Shown here one piece after another: positions 11,173 through 22,551 of a stretch of DNA of 64,000 nt. This DNA is from Dryas octopetala (Eukaryota > Streptophyta > Magnoliopsida > Rosales > Rosaceae), in the NCBI GenBank assembly GCA_963921425.1, contig OY992833.1, positions 8,343,228 to 8,407,227 on the forward strand, read 5' to 3'. The translations under genes were made by a program, and so were the position numbers. Positions within the stretch are counted from its first letter, which is position 1; the number at the start of each line of letters is the position of its first letter. The notes below the pieces were generated by a model. It saw only the letters and a list, made by a program, of their open reading frames with translations. It was not told the DNA's origin and ran no database searches.

Positions 11173-13495
11173 TGTTGAATGTTTTCTTAGAACAAAATAA
11201 ACAATTATCTCATGCTAAGTTTACTCGCAAGTGCACGAATCGCATCAGTAGCAAAGCGTACAAGCACGAGGTCGATCCCAAAGGAATGGTTAATAAACAA
11301 CAAATCAATGTAATTAAGCACTAGAATAACTAAATGGGGGGTTTTGGAAGATGGAAACACACGCACACATCACCACACGCACACATCACCACACGCACAC
11401 ACCCTTTATTCTATCTTGCAATGTTAAGTTTTCGGTTTCAAATCAGATAAGCATGCAATAACCATCCAAGGCTAATGACAGTTAATTTGAACACAACATA
11501 TTAAAGTTTGACTGCTAAAAAGGTTTGGCTAGTTACTTTCTCGCAATTGTTCTCCTAATGTATAAACTAAGAGCTTCTTGGTCCTTCCTTAGCCAGTTAA
11601 CCTACATGTTCCCTAGTTCAAGCTAAGGCAGCTGTTACCCATGCAGGAGTCATTAAGTTTTATGAGAACGTCAAACATGTACAACATATAAGCTTTGACT
11701 ATTTCCTTATACAGGTCGCCCAACCCCACTACCAAGAATAATCCCTTATTCCCTTGTTACTTGTGGTTTAGTGTCTTTGACTATTTCACAGCTAAACCTA
11801 ACAAATAAACTAGATGCAATTACCCTAAGGTGGCCAGTCAAAGGATGCAAACAACTAGTGACGGGTTCTAATAGATAGTGGAAATTTAATCCATGCAAAC
11901 ATCAAACTAACAGTCCAAGAGACGGATAAACGATTTGTTAGAACATGCAAATCCATTAATCGACCTACGACTAACATGCAAGATAGAATAACTAACCTAC
12001 ATAATTAAATTAAAGAAAACAAAACAGAAACAATAAACAAAGTCTCAATTCATGCTTGCAAAAGAAATCAGAAACACAAAGTAAACAAACTTAAAAACAT
12101 AAACTAAACAACTAAATTAAATTGCATAAACCAAATGAAATCAGAACCATGCATTAAATAAAATCAGAATCATAAACTAATTAATTTCAGTAGCATAAAC
12201 CAACAATAAAATAGAAAACTAGAAGGAAAAAGAAACAAAATCAGAGATGCAAACACTAGGGTGGCTGCAGCAAGGAGAGAGGAAGAAGGAGGCACCTAGC
12301 AAGCTGGAGGAACTCACGGCAAGGTGAGCTAGGGCTTGCGGCAGTAGGCTGGTCCTTCTCTCTCTCACTTGTCACGCCACCTTCTCTCTCTAAATCCCTC
12401 TAAATTCGGCTCTCTCTCACTTTTTCTAACTTCTGAAAATAAAAACCTACAAACTGAAAATTAAACTAGGAGGAGGGAAGAGGCTCCAGGGTTCTGAAGT
12501 ACATGATATATTTATAGAGGTGAAATCCTTGAGAGGCAAGGAGAAGGTAACTTGCGGCAGCAGCTAGGGTTTGGGTGCATCAGGCCTTGCGGCATGGGCT
12601 GCTCCTTAGGCTTAAGTGATTCACGCCTAGCCTAGCTAGGGTTCCTTCCTTGCCCATGGGCTGCTGGTCTTGGGCTTTGGGCTTGCATGTTGGGCTTCAG
12701 TGGCTTGCACAAGATGGGCTAGGGTTTCACTCCATGGGCTTCCACCTTGGGCTTGCATCTTGGGCTTGCGCATGGGCTCCTTGGCTGCTAGGGTTTGCAT
12801 GGCATGCATGCGCATGCATGGGCTGCCATCTTGCTCCTTACGCATGGTCTTTGGGCTGCTAGGGTTTGGGCCCATGCATGTGCATACATGGCCCATCTTG
12901 GTTCGGCATCCCTTAGGCCCATCGGCCCTTGACTTTTGACTTCCCATTTTGCCCCTCATTTCCATTTGAATTCAAATTCGTTTCTTCCCTCCATTCATTT
13001 CCATGGATGTCCACCACCTTCTAGAAGCTTCTGGAACCTTGACTTTGTAGAGTTGACTGTGACCAACATTTCCTGGTGCAACTAGGATTCCTTGAAAATG
13101 AAGGATTCCTTATCCATTTCGACTTCTCGTAATGACCATATTGCCCCTGGGGTCTCCTAGTGTCATTAGGACTCCTTTCCCTAGTTGGGTTAGGTTTCCT
13201 AGTTCAACCAGGATTTCCTGTTCGAATCAGGATTTCACATTTCTGGCTCTGCAATGATGGTTCTGAACTTGATGTTTCCTAGTGTGACTAGGAATCCTCA
13301 TTCGACTAGGATTTCTGCACTTTTCCTGGTTTGACCAGGAAATGTCCTAAAATGGCTCCATTTGCTTCTTTTTCTCATTTCTTCTTCATTTGACGTGAAA
13401 ACACAAAAACAAGACAAGAAACACAAAATATAGAGTTCTAACACTCTAGGTTAAAGAATTAGTATCATAAAGTGATGCAAAATGCACACTCATCA
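11173..13495 (-). mobile_element. E6: solo LTR (family I, 2323 bp)
   Basis: It reads TGTTGAATG...CACTCATCA on the plus strand, flanked by GAAAC at 11168-11172 and 13496-13500. The sequence on either side joins cleanly into the E5 LTR. It contains the U3 interrupted-palindrome array (about 13075-13345), a CATGCATG cluster (about 12802-12895), a TATA box (12507-12517, minus strand CTATAAATATA) and the R/U5 motifs. It is the innermost level of the E8>E7>E4>E5>E6 stack. Confidence 0.95.
12507..12517 (-). promoter_or_regulatory. TATA box of E6 LTR
   Basis: The minus strand reads CTATAAATATA preceded by CACCT. It occupies the usual place between U3 and the long GC-rich leader (GCCGCAAG-type motifs) of these LTRs. 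Confidence 0.65.
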
Positions 13496-16400
13496 GAAAC
13501 CCTAGCCCATCTTGTGCAAGCCACTTCAGCCCAACACATTCGAGCCCAATGCACATCAAGGTCCAAGACCAGCAGCCCATGCGCAAGGGAGGGAGGCCTA
13601 GCTGACTTGCATGCGCCACTTAAGCCCAAAGGACCAAGCCCTTGCCGCAAGCCCACAAGCTCTAACCCTAGCTGATGCCGCAAGCTACAAGGAGAAGAAA
13701 CCCTAGCAGCCGCATGTTTTCTCTTCCTTGCCTCTCAAGGATTGCACCTCTATATATATCCCCTTAATTCAAAACCCTAGGGACCTCACTTCTCACTTCC
13801 TACACTCCAGCCGAAATCTCTTAAGTCTCTAGTTTTATTTTTCTGATCTAGGTTTTTAGTTTCAGCTTTTATTTTATTATTGTGAGGATTAGCCGAAGGG
13901 TGAGAGAGAGAGAAAGAAGAGTGGCATGGCTGCAAGGAAGAGCAACCCTAAGCCGCAAGCCCTAGCTCACCATAGCCGTGAGCCAATTGCTTGTGCAGGT
14001 GCCTCTCTCCCTTGTCTTGCCGCAGCTCCTCTTGTTGTTTTCCTTCACTTTTTGTTCTAGTTCTCTAGTTTATTATTTGGATATTGGTTTCTGAATTTAT
14101 TCTATGCCTCTGAATTTATTTAAATTAAGTTTCTGAATTCCATTAGTTTATCTCTTTGATTTCATTTAATTCATGCTGCTGGTTTCAATTTGTTTATGCA
14201 TTTAATTTCGTTAACTTTGCATTTCTGATTTTATTATCAAGCATGAATTGGGACTTTGTTTATTGTTGCTGTTTTTATTTATTTAATTTAATTATGGAGG
14301 TTAGTTATTCTATCTTGCATGTTAGTCGTAGGTCGATTAATGGATTTGCATGTTCTAACAAATCGTTTATCCGTCTCTTGGTCTGTTAGTTTGATGTTTG
14401 CATGTATTAAATTTCCACTATCTATTAGAACCCGTCACTAGTTGTTTGCATCCTTTGACTGGCCACCTTAGGGTAATTGCATGTAGTTTATTTGTTAGGT
14501 TTAGCTGTGAAATTGTCAAAGACACTAAACCACAAGTAACAAGGGAATAAGGGATGATTCTTGGTAGTGGGGTTAGGCGACCTCTATAAGGAAATAGTCA
14601 AAGCTTATATGTTGTGCATGTTTGACGTTCTCATAAAACTTAATGACTCATGCATGGGTAACAGCTGCCTTAGCTTGAACTAGGGAACATGTAGGTTAAC
14701 TGGCTAAGGAAGACCCAAGAAGCTCATAGTTTATGCATTAAGAGAACAATTGCGAGAAAGTAACTAGCCAAACCTTTTTAGCAGTCAAACTTTAATATGT
14801 TGTGTTCAAATTAACTGTCATTAGCCTTGGATGGTTATTGCATGCTTATCTGATTTGAAACCGAAAACTTAACATTGCAAGATAGAATAAAGGGTGTGTG
14901 CGTGTGGTGATGTGTGCGTGTGTTTCCATCTTCCAAAACCTCCCATTTAGTTATTCTAGTGATTAATTGCATTGATTTGTTGTTTATTAACCATTCCCTG
15001 TGGGATCAACCTCGTGCTTGTACACTTTGCTACTGATGCGATTCGTCCACTTGCGAGTATACTTAGAATGAGATAATTGTTTATTTTGTTCTAAGAAAAC
15101 ACATCAACACGGGTTCAAATAGATAGTGGAAATTTAATACATGCAAACATCAAACTAACAGACCAAGAGACGGATAAACGATTTGTTAGAACATGCAAAT
15201 CCATTAATCAACCTACAACTAACATGCAAGATAGAATAAATAACTACATACTTAAATTAAACAAATGAAAACAGCAACAATAAACAAAATCCCAATTCAT
15301 GCTTAACAATGAAATCAGAAACGCAAACTAACTAAATTAAAACGCATAAACTAACTAAAATCAAAACCATGCATTAAATAAAATCAGAATTATAAAATAA
15401 TTAATTTCAGAAGCATAAATCAACATGAAATTAGAATTCTAGAAGGAAAAAGAAAACAAAATCAAGGAATCAAACACAAGGGGGCTGCGGCAAGGAGAGA
15501 GGAAGAAGGAGGCACCTCGCAAGCAGGAGGAACTCACGGCAAGGTGAGCTAGGGCTTGCGGCAAGGGCTGGTTCCTTCTCTCTCTCACTCGTCACGCCAC
15601 CCTCTCTCTCTAACTCACTCAATTCGGCTCCCTCTCTCACTCTAACTTTCTGAAATAAAAACCTAAAAACTGAAAATAAAACTAGGAGGCAAGAAAATTC
15701 GGTCCCTAGGGTTCTGAATTGATGGGATATATATAGAGGTCAAATCCTTGAGAGACAAGGATAGAACTTGTGGCACAACTAGGGTTTCCTCTTCCTTGAG
15801 GCTTGCGGCAAAGCTAGGGTTTCTAGCTTGTGGGCTTGCGGCAAAGGCATGGCCCTTTGGGCTTAAGTGGCGCATGCAAGTCAGCTAGGGCTTCCCTCCT
15901 TGCGCATGGGCTGCTGATCTTGGGATTTGATGGTGCATTGGGCTAACATGTGTTGGGCTGAAGTGACTTGCACAAGATGGGCTAGGGTTTCACTTCATGG
16001 GCTTGCACCTTGGGCTTGTTGGGCTGCTAGGGTTTGCATGGCATGCATGCGCATGCATGGCCCATCATGAGTTCGGCATCCCTTAGGCCCATGGCCCATT
16101 TGACCTGTTGACTTCCATCTTTGACCCTTGACCATTGACTTTTGACTTCCCATTTGAATTCAAATTCATTTCTTCTCTCTATTCATTTCCATGGATGTCC
16201 ACCACCTTCTAGAAGCTTCTGGAACCTTGACTTTGTAGAGTTGACTTTGACCAACATTTCCTAGTGCAACTAGGATTCCTTGAAACTGAAGGATTCCTTA
16301 TCCATTTCGACTTCTCGTAATGACCATATTGCCCCTGGGGTTTCCTAGTGTCATTAGGACTCCTTTCCCTAGTTGGGTTAGGTTTCCTAGTTCAACCAGG

Positions 16401-16710
16401 ATTTCCTGTTTCAATCAGGATTTCTCATTTCTGGCTCCGCAATGATGGTTCTAGACGTGATGTTTCCTAGTGTGACTAGGAATCCTCATTTGACTAGGAT
16501 TTCTGCACTTTTCCTGGTTTGATCAGGATTTCACTCGTTTTCCTAGTTTGACTAGGAAATGTCCCAAAATGGCTCCATTTGCTTTTTTCTCATTTCTGTT
16601 TCATTTGACCTGAAAACACAAAAACAAGACAAGAAACACAAAATATCGAGTTCTAACACTCTAGGTTAAGGAATTAGTATCATAAAGTGATGCAAAATGC
16701 ACACTCATCA

Positions 16711-17347
16711 GCCCATTTGACTTGTTGACTTGTCATCTTTGACCCTTGACCATTGACTTTGACTTCCCATTTTGCCTCTCATTTCGATTTGAATTTGAAT
16801 TCATTTCTTCCCTCTATTCATTTCCATGGATGTCCACCACCTTCTAGAAGCTTCTGGAACCTTGACTTTGTAGAGTTGACTTTGACCAACATTTCCTAGT
16901 GCAACTAGGATTTCTTGTAAATGAAGGATTCCTTATCCATTTCAACTTCTCGTAATGACCATATTGCCCCTGGAGTCTCCTAGTGTCATTAGGACTCCTT
17001 TCCTTAGTAGGGTTAGGTTTCCTAGTTCAACCAGGATTTCCTTTTTCAATCAGGATTTCTCATTTCTGGCTCCGCAATGATGGTTCTGGACTTGATGTTT
17101 CCTAGTGTGACTAGGAATCCTCATTTGACTAGGATTTCTGCACTTTTCCTGGTTTGACCAGGATTTCACTCGTTTTCTTAGTTTGACCAGGAAATGTCCC
17201 AAAATGGCTCCATTTGCTTCCTTTTCCATTTTCTGCTTCATTTGACCTAAAAATACAAAAACAAGACAAGAAACACGAAATATCGAGTTCTAACACTCTA
17301 GGTTAAGGAATTAGTATCATCAAGTGATGCAAAATGCACACTCATCA
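16711..17347 (-). repeat. E7: U3 end of a family-I LTR inserted in E8 gag
   Basis: The 637 bp match the U3 of E4 and E6 and end CACTCATCA at 17347. ATGTT (17348-17352) follows and belongs to the E8 gag frame, so it is the likely TSD. The other part lies left of E4, outside the window. Whether E7 is a solo LTR or a longer element is unknown. It contains TTGAC boxes (about 16735-16765) and interrupted palindromes up to about 17195. Confidence 0.8.
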
Positions 17348-18448
17348 ATGTTCCCTTTCGCGCTTAAGGACAAGGCAAAGAGGTGCTTGCATTTGCTGCC
17401 CAGTGGTTCCATTTCAACTTGGGATGACCATTCGAACAAGTTCCTGAACAAGTTCTATTCCATTTCCAAGACAAATTCGATTCGGAAGGAGATCCTTGGA
17501 TTTGTGCAAAAAGCGAACGAGCCATTCCATGAGACTTGGGACAGATTCAATGAGTTGCTTACTAGCTGCCCGCACCACAACTTATCTCCTTGGTATGTGA
17601 TTTTCTGTTTTTATCAAGGATTATTGGAGAGGGATCAAACCAAGGTGGATTCGGCATGTGCTGGTGCGTTTATGTCGAAAACTGAAGATGAGGCTACTGA
17701 GTTGTTTGAGTCACTTTCTTTGAGTTCTCAACAATGGGATTCTAATCGTTCAAGAGGAGGACCAAAGAAAGGGTTATATGAGGTGGCTGATGTGCCAAAC
17801 ACCGAGGAGGGACAGATTTTGGAAATCAAGACTATGGTGCAGAAGTTGTCATTGGCTCAAGAAAAGTTGATGTGTGTGCAAGGACAAGGGAATGATGTGG
17901 AACAAGTGAATCAGGATGGGAACTATCCTAGGGCGCCATATGATCCTTATTCCAACACTTACAACCCTGGATGGAGGAACAACCTCAATTTTAGGTGGAG
18001 CAACACTAATGGACAGCAAGCTAGTGGGAGCAACAACAAGCCGTATGTGCACCCTAATGCCGAGGGGTTTAGCTTGGAGGATAAGATTGCTTAGATTGCT
18101 CAAAGCACCACTTCCCTAGCTCAAAGCACCAATGCCTTCATGAATAGAACCGAGAAACAGATGCAAGCCAACTCGAAGGCTATTGCAAACTTGGAAAGTC
18201 AAGTGGGTCAGATTGCTACTACTTTACGTCCGAAAGAGAAGGGAAAGTTGCCTAGTCAGCCCGTCGTCAACCCAAAGAATGAGGAGCATGTGAATGCTAT
18301 TCTGAAGACAACTCCAAGAAAAAGAGTTAGAGTAATCAAGACGAAGGAAGTGATTGAGATCATGGATAGTGAGGAAGAGGAGGATCCGATCATGATTGAA
18401 GAGAAAGTGGATACACGTGTGATTCCCCTCATTCCAGACATCGATGTC
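17348..18448 (+). pseudogene. E8 gag (first part), with premature stop
   Basis: Sense-strand gag begins in the capsid domain (MFPFALKDKAKRCLHLLPSG), because E7 separates it from its N-terminus. It continues through NPHHNLSPWY-like and YSNTYNPGWRNNLNF motifs to the Glu-rich linker, and is cut by solo LTR E9 at 18448. A TAG at 18092-18094 replaces the CAG (Gln) of E13. It is colinear with E13 residues of about 128-490. The element is the oldest visible layer here, consistent with its decay. Confidence 0.88.
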
Positions 18449-20474
18449 TGTTGAGTGCTCATTTTACACTATTTTATGATACTAACTCCCTAACTCAGAG
18501 TGCAAGAACTCGATATTTTGTGTGTTGTTAGTTTGTTTTTGTTTTTATAGGATAAAATGAGCAAAGAAGAGAAAAGGAGCCGAAAGAGCCATTTTTAGAC
18601 GTTTCCTAGTCAAACTAGGAAAAGTGGAGAAATCCTGGTCACACCAGGAAATGCCGAATCCCTGTCAAACTAGGATTCGTAGTCTTACAAGGAATGATCA
18701 AGCTTGAATAAGAAGGAATCATGATGATCAGAAGCCAGAAATGAGAAATCCTAGTTGGAGCAGAAAATCCTGTTTCAACTAGGAAACCTAATCCAAGTAG
18801 GAAATGGAGTCCTAATGAAGATAGGAATCATGAGGGGCAAAATGGTAATTGTGATGTTCCAAGTGCGATAGAAATCCTAAGTCAACAAGGATTCCTAGGT
18901 CGACAAGGAGAAATGGTCAAAAGTCAAAGTCAACAAGTCAAAGGTTCTAGAAGTTTCTGGAAGACATTGGGTCAAAGCACAAATGGATGAGATGAATTTC
19001 AGCCAAGGGATTGGGCTTGGGCCAGGCGTGAAACCCTAAGGAGGGTGCGGCATGGGCTTAAGTGAAACCCTAGGGGCTGGCGCATGGACTTTAGGTGATG
19101 GGCCATGCAATTGGCGCATGGGCTGAAGGAGAAAGACTTAAGTGACTTGCGCAAGGGGCTGCTGTTATGTGTATTGAGCTTAAGAGAGTATGGCCTTGGT
19201 TCAGTAGGTCAAGTTACATCAATCCCACATTGGAGAGGTATAGAAAAGGCAGCCCACTCACCTCTATAAATATATCTTTAAAAATCAGAAAAGGTGTGCT
19301 GAAGTTTGGTTTTCTCTTCTTTTAATTTTCGCAACCCTAGCAGCCTCCTTTCTCTTCTCTTGCCGCACACCCTAGCAGCCACCTTCTCTATCTCCCTTCT
19401 CTTCCCTCCAGCAGCCACACCTTCACCATCTTGCTGCAACATTGCCGAGCACCTCAGCCTCCTTGCCGTGGAGCCGAAGGCCGAGCCCCAAGGCCGAGCA
19501 GCCCCATTGCGCAACACCATTGCAGCCGCACCTCCACCTTGCTGCCCCGGCTTGATTTCTCTCCCTCTTTTCTTTATTTCCATTATTTTAATTATGCATT
19601 GTTTAGTTGTGGATTTAATTATGCATAGTTAAATATTGGGCTAGGGCTAGGATGAAGCCCTGGCATTGCTGTTCATTTTCACTATGGATTATCAATAATT
19701 TAATTGTTTATATGTTGACAAATCTTGGATCTCTGTTTAAATTGACTCTATTTGTTTTGCATCTTTGACTGATCACCTTAGGTTGCATGCATCTAGATTT
19801 ATGTTGTGAAACTAAACAAGCTCGAAAGGATGATAGTTTCAATAGGCAACAAGTGGGTATCCTAAGATAATATTCATGAGAAAAGAGATCATAGAGGACA
19901 TAGGGTACATTAATTTGGAGCTATGCGCTATGTGTTTGTCACTCTCACAGATCGTAACGACTCTTGCATGGGTAACAGCTGCCTTAGCTTAGAACTAGGG
20001 AACATGCAAGTTAACTGGCTTAGGAAGGCCCAAGAAGCTCTTAGTTTATGCACAGTAAGGGGAGTAATTGCTAAAAGTGACTAGCCAAACCTTTTAGTAG
20101 ATGAACTTTGTCAACATGTTTATATATTGATTGTTAATATCCATAGTAAAGTGAATGGTATGCTAGAGGTGGATTATGACCCCTAGTGTTCTTTATTATT
20201 GTTTTATCCGAAATCTTTCAGCTGTCATTTTAAAGTTTGTTATTTCTCTGTTAGTTTAGTTTAGCCCTAAAACCAATCAAAACCCCCCCATTTGCATGTG
20301 TGAGTCAGAGTTGAGTTAATTGAATTTAGTTAAGTTAGTATTCGTACGCTAATACAATTCCCTGTGGGATCGACCTCGTATTTGTAAGCTTTGCTACTTA
20401 GCGATTCGTGCACTTGCGAGTTAACCTAGAGCTCATAAAAGGTTATTTAATTTGCTCTAGGAAAACATACAACA
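18449..20474 (+). mobile_element. E9: solo LTR (family III, 2026 bp)
   Basis: It reads TGTTGAGTGCTC...CATACAACA, flanked by ATGTC at 18444-18448 and 20475-20479. It is the same LTR family as E1, in plus orientation. U3 palindromes lie around 18600-18680. The TATA box is at 19264-19274, and the R region (about 19750-20110) is nearly identical to that of E12 and E1. It carries GGGATCGACC and CACTTGCGAG motifs near 20367-20420. There is no internal sequence. Confidence 0.95.
19264..19274 (+). promoter_or_regulatory. TATA box of E9 LTR
   Basis: CTATAAATATA in sense orientation, at the U3/R transition of this solo LTR. Confidence 0.68.
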
Positions 20475-21133
20475 ATGTCACCAAGTTTCCAGCAACCATG
20501 AGGGAATTGAAGTCAATTGAGAAAAAGGTTGAGGAGCAAGGGCATAGTCGCAAGGTTCCTAGGGAGATTTGTGGTTATCTCTTTGCAACTTTTCCGAGCA
20601 AGAAGAGAGATCTAGGCTCATTGGTCATACCGTGCAGCATAGGGGAGTATGAGATTGCCAATGCCTTAATTGACAATGGCTCAGCTATCAATGTCATGCC
20701 CCTGGTAATGTTCAAGAAGCTTGGATTTGTGGAAGCTGATTTGCACCCGTTTGATTCGAACATTCTCTTCGCCAACTCTTCAGTCAAGAAAGCCCTTGGT
20801 ATGCTTGTGGACGTTTTGGTTAGATGTCGTAATTTACTAATTCCCTCTGATTTCATAGTGCTAGATGTGCCGAGACTTCCTGGTGACATTTCTATCCTTC
20901 TTGGGAGACCATTTTTGTGCACCTCTAACATGGAGTACAAAGCAATGGAGTGCTTAATGAAGATTCGTCACAACACATAGCAAGAGGTGTATTGTCTCAC
21001 TTCCGAGCCTCCGCAGAGCGAGGAGATCACTTTTTATGGAGATGAGAAATCTGAGATGGAAAGCTTCTTCAGCCTGTTCTTAGGGAGTGTCGAGAGTAGC
21101 AGTGGTAAGAAGAAGAGGAAAGGACGCAAGTAA
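20475..21133 (+). pseudogene. E8 protease part of the gag-protease frame, with premature stop
   Basis: It resumes the E8 frame after E9: KFPATMRELKSIEKK, then GYLFATFPSKKRD, the protease motif LIDNGSAINVM and SILLGRPFL. It ends with the basic tail GKKKRKGRK and TAA at 21131-21133. A TAG at 20978-20980 replaces the Lys codon of E13. The Asp motif is DNGS, as in E2 and E16, where E13 has DSGA. No RT follows, so E8 belongs to the RT-less family. Confidence 0.88.
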
Positions 21134-22551
21134 AGGAGAGGCAATGTCAGGCTGAAGACAGAAAACCAAGCGCTGATTGGGAGGCAACCCAAGTTTTTTT
21201 TTTTTGTTTTGAAGAATCTAAGAGGAGCACTGAAGACCAAGAAGGCTGCGCCTACCCTTGGAGTGTCCACACTTGCAGCCGCAAGTAAACAGTTTCCTTA
21301 TTTTGCTTCATAAGACAATTTTCATTTTGTTGTGTTTATTTGGTTTTGGATAGTTGCAATTTCCCGTTTCGCTTACTTTGAGCATTCGTGCATTTATTTC
21401 TTATACATTGAGGGCAATGTATCATTTAAGTGTGGGAGGAAAGGCATTTGTCATTTTTCAAGTGTTTTTAGGTTAGAACAAAAAAATTTTCGTTTATTTG
21501 GTGTTTTTAGGTTAGGAAAAATTTTTACTTTCGTTTTTAAACTTAGGGTGTTAAATCCCACATCAAAATGCACTTGTTCTTTAAGATTTCATCCACCTTA
21601 GTGATAGATTTGAATCTTTAGAAGTGTGCGACATTGTTTTAAAAACAAAGTTTTTGAGTCTTTTTGTTGTTTTGGGTAGTTTTGAGTCCCCAACCAATTG
21701 ATGTGATTGTGCATGATTGTTATGAGCATGTTTAGTATTGTACATATATTTGATGTTCTTTTCATTCTAATAGTGTTCCGTAACATATCTTACAATTCTA
21801 TGTCATTTGGCCTTGTTGATATGAATTTAGGTGGTGATTAGCATTTCTAATGATTATGTGCATAATAGAGTAGACTTGCATGACCTAAGTGAGTTTTTGA
21901 GCCTTGTTCTTAAATTCTTGAGTGTTGCGCGCCACTGTAATTCTATCGCCACTCTAATTCTATCGTTGTCATATAAGTCGTTGTTTTGATCAAATTATCT
22001 TTCATTTAGTCATTTGCTTGGAATATGCATAATCTTGAATCAATGAGCTAGAACTATTTTCTTGTGTACACAAAGCATGTCGAATTTGCATAACTCTTGA
22101 GAAATGAATTTAGGCCCTGTTTGTGTACCCCATAGCCTGAAAGCCTACCCATTACATGTTTTATCCTTAGTTACCCATTTTGAGCTTTTTAAGTCGTTTT
22201 CTTTGTTACCCCATACAAAACCCTAAGTTTGGGGGTGCTACACCCCTTTTACTTGTTTTACACTATTTATGGTATTGCAATGAGTTTACATGTTGTTTGA
22301 GGTGGAAAAGAAGTGAAAATGCATTTCTTATACAAAAATCTGTCAGAAAAGTATGTATGCCATGCCCAAAGAAAAGGAAAAGAAAAAGAAAGCAAAAGAA
22401 AAGAGATGGGGCAGTTTCAAAAGAAAAAGTGAGCAAAAAGAGTTCAAATTGAGCTGTGCAGTGCAAAGAAACAAAGGATACCTCAGAATATTCTATTATT
22501 GCTTACAATTCCATGTATTTAGCCTTTTGTGTTTTCCTTTCATTTCAATAC
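21134..22551 (+). other. E8 3' non-coding region (left part)
   Basis: No gene is seen. It is colinear with E13 37767-39230. It contains the GGGAGGCAACCCAAG motif (about 21179-21194), the hairpin ATACATTG-AGGG-CAATGTAT (21403-21422) followed by a purine-rich GTGTGGGAGGAAAGG, and a PPT-like CTAAGTTTGGGGGTG near 22222-22236. E10 interrupts it at AATAC (22547-22551). Lysine-rich short frames around 22350-22450 come from A-rich sequence and are not genes. Confidence 0.75.

Larger units (their letters stand above)
10372..15109 (+). mobile_element. E5: solo LTR (family I), itself interrupted by E6
   Basis: It runs from TGATGAGTGTGC to ACACATCAACA and is flanked by CGGGT at 10367-10371 and 15110-15114. 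There is no internal region, PBS or polypurine tract, so it is a solo LTR left by LTR-LTR recombination. Without E6 it is about 2.41 kb. A TATA-like CTCTATATATATCC lies near 13748-13761, followed by R and U5. It sits in the 5' LTR of E4 in the opposite orientation. Confidence 0.93.
9108..16710 (-). mobile_element. E4: decayed gag-protease-only retrotransposon with insertions in its 5' LTR
   Basis: It is a minus-strand element. The internal part (9108-9693) holds a deleted gag remnant and a PBS (9670-9687, one mismatch). The 5' LTR runs from 9694 to 16710 and is split by solo LTR E5 (10372-15109), which itself holds E6. Without E5 the LTR is about 2.27 kb. The right end CACTCATCA is followed by GCCCA (16711-16715), the predicted TSD, inside LTR E7. 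Its 3' part lies beyond E2/E1, outside the window. Confidence 0.85.
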
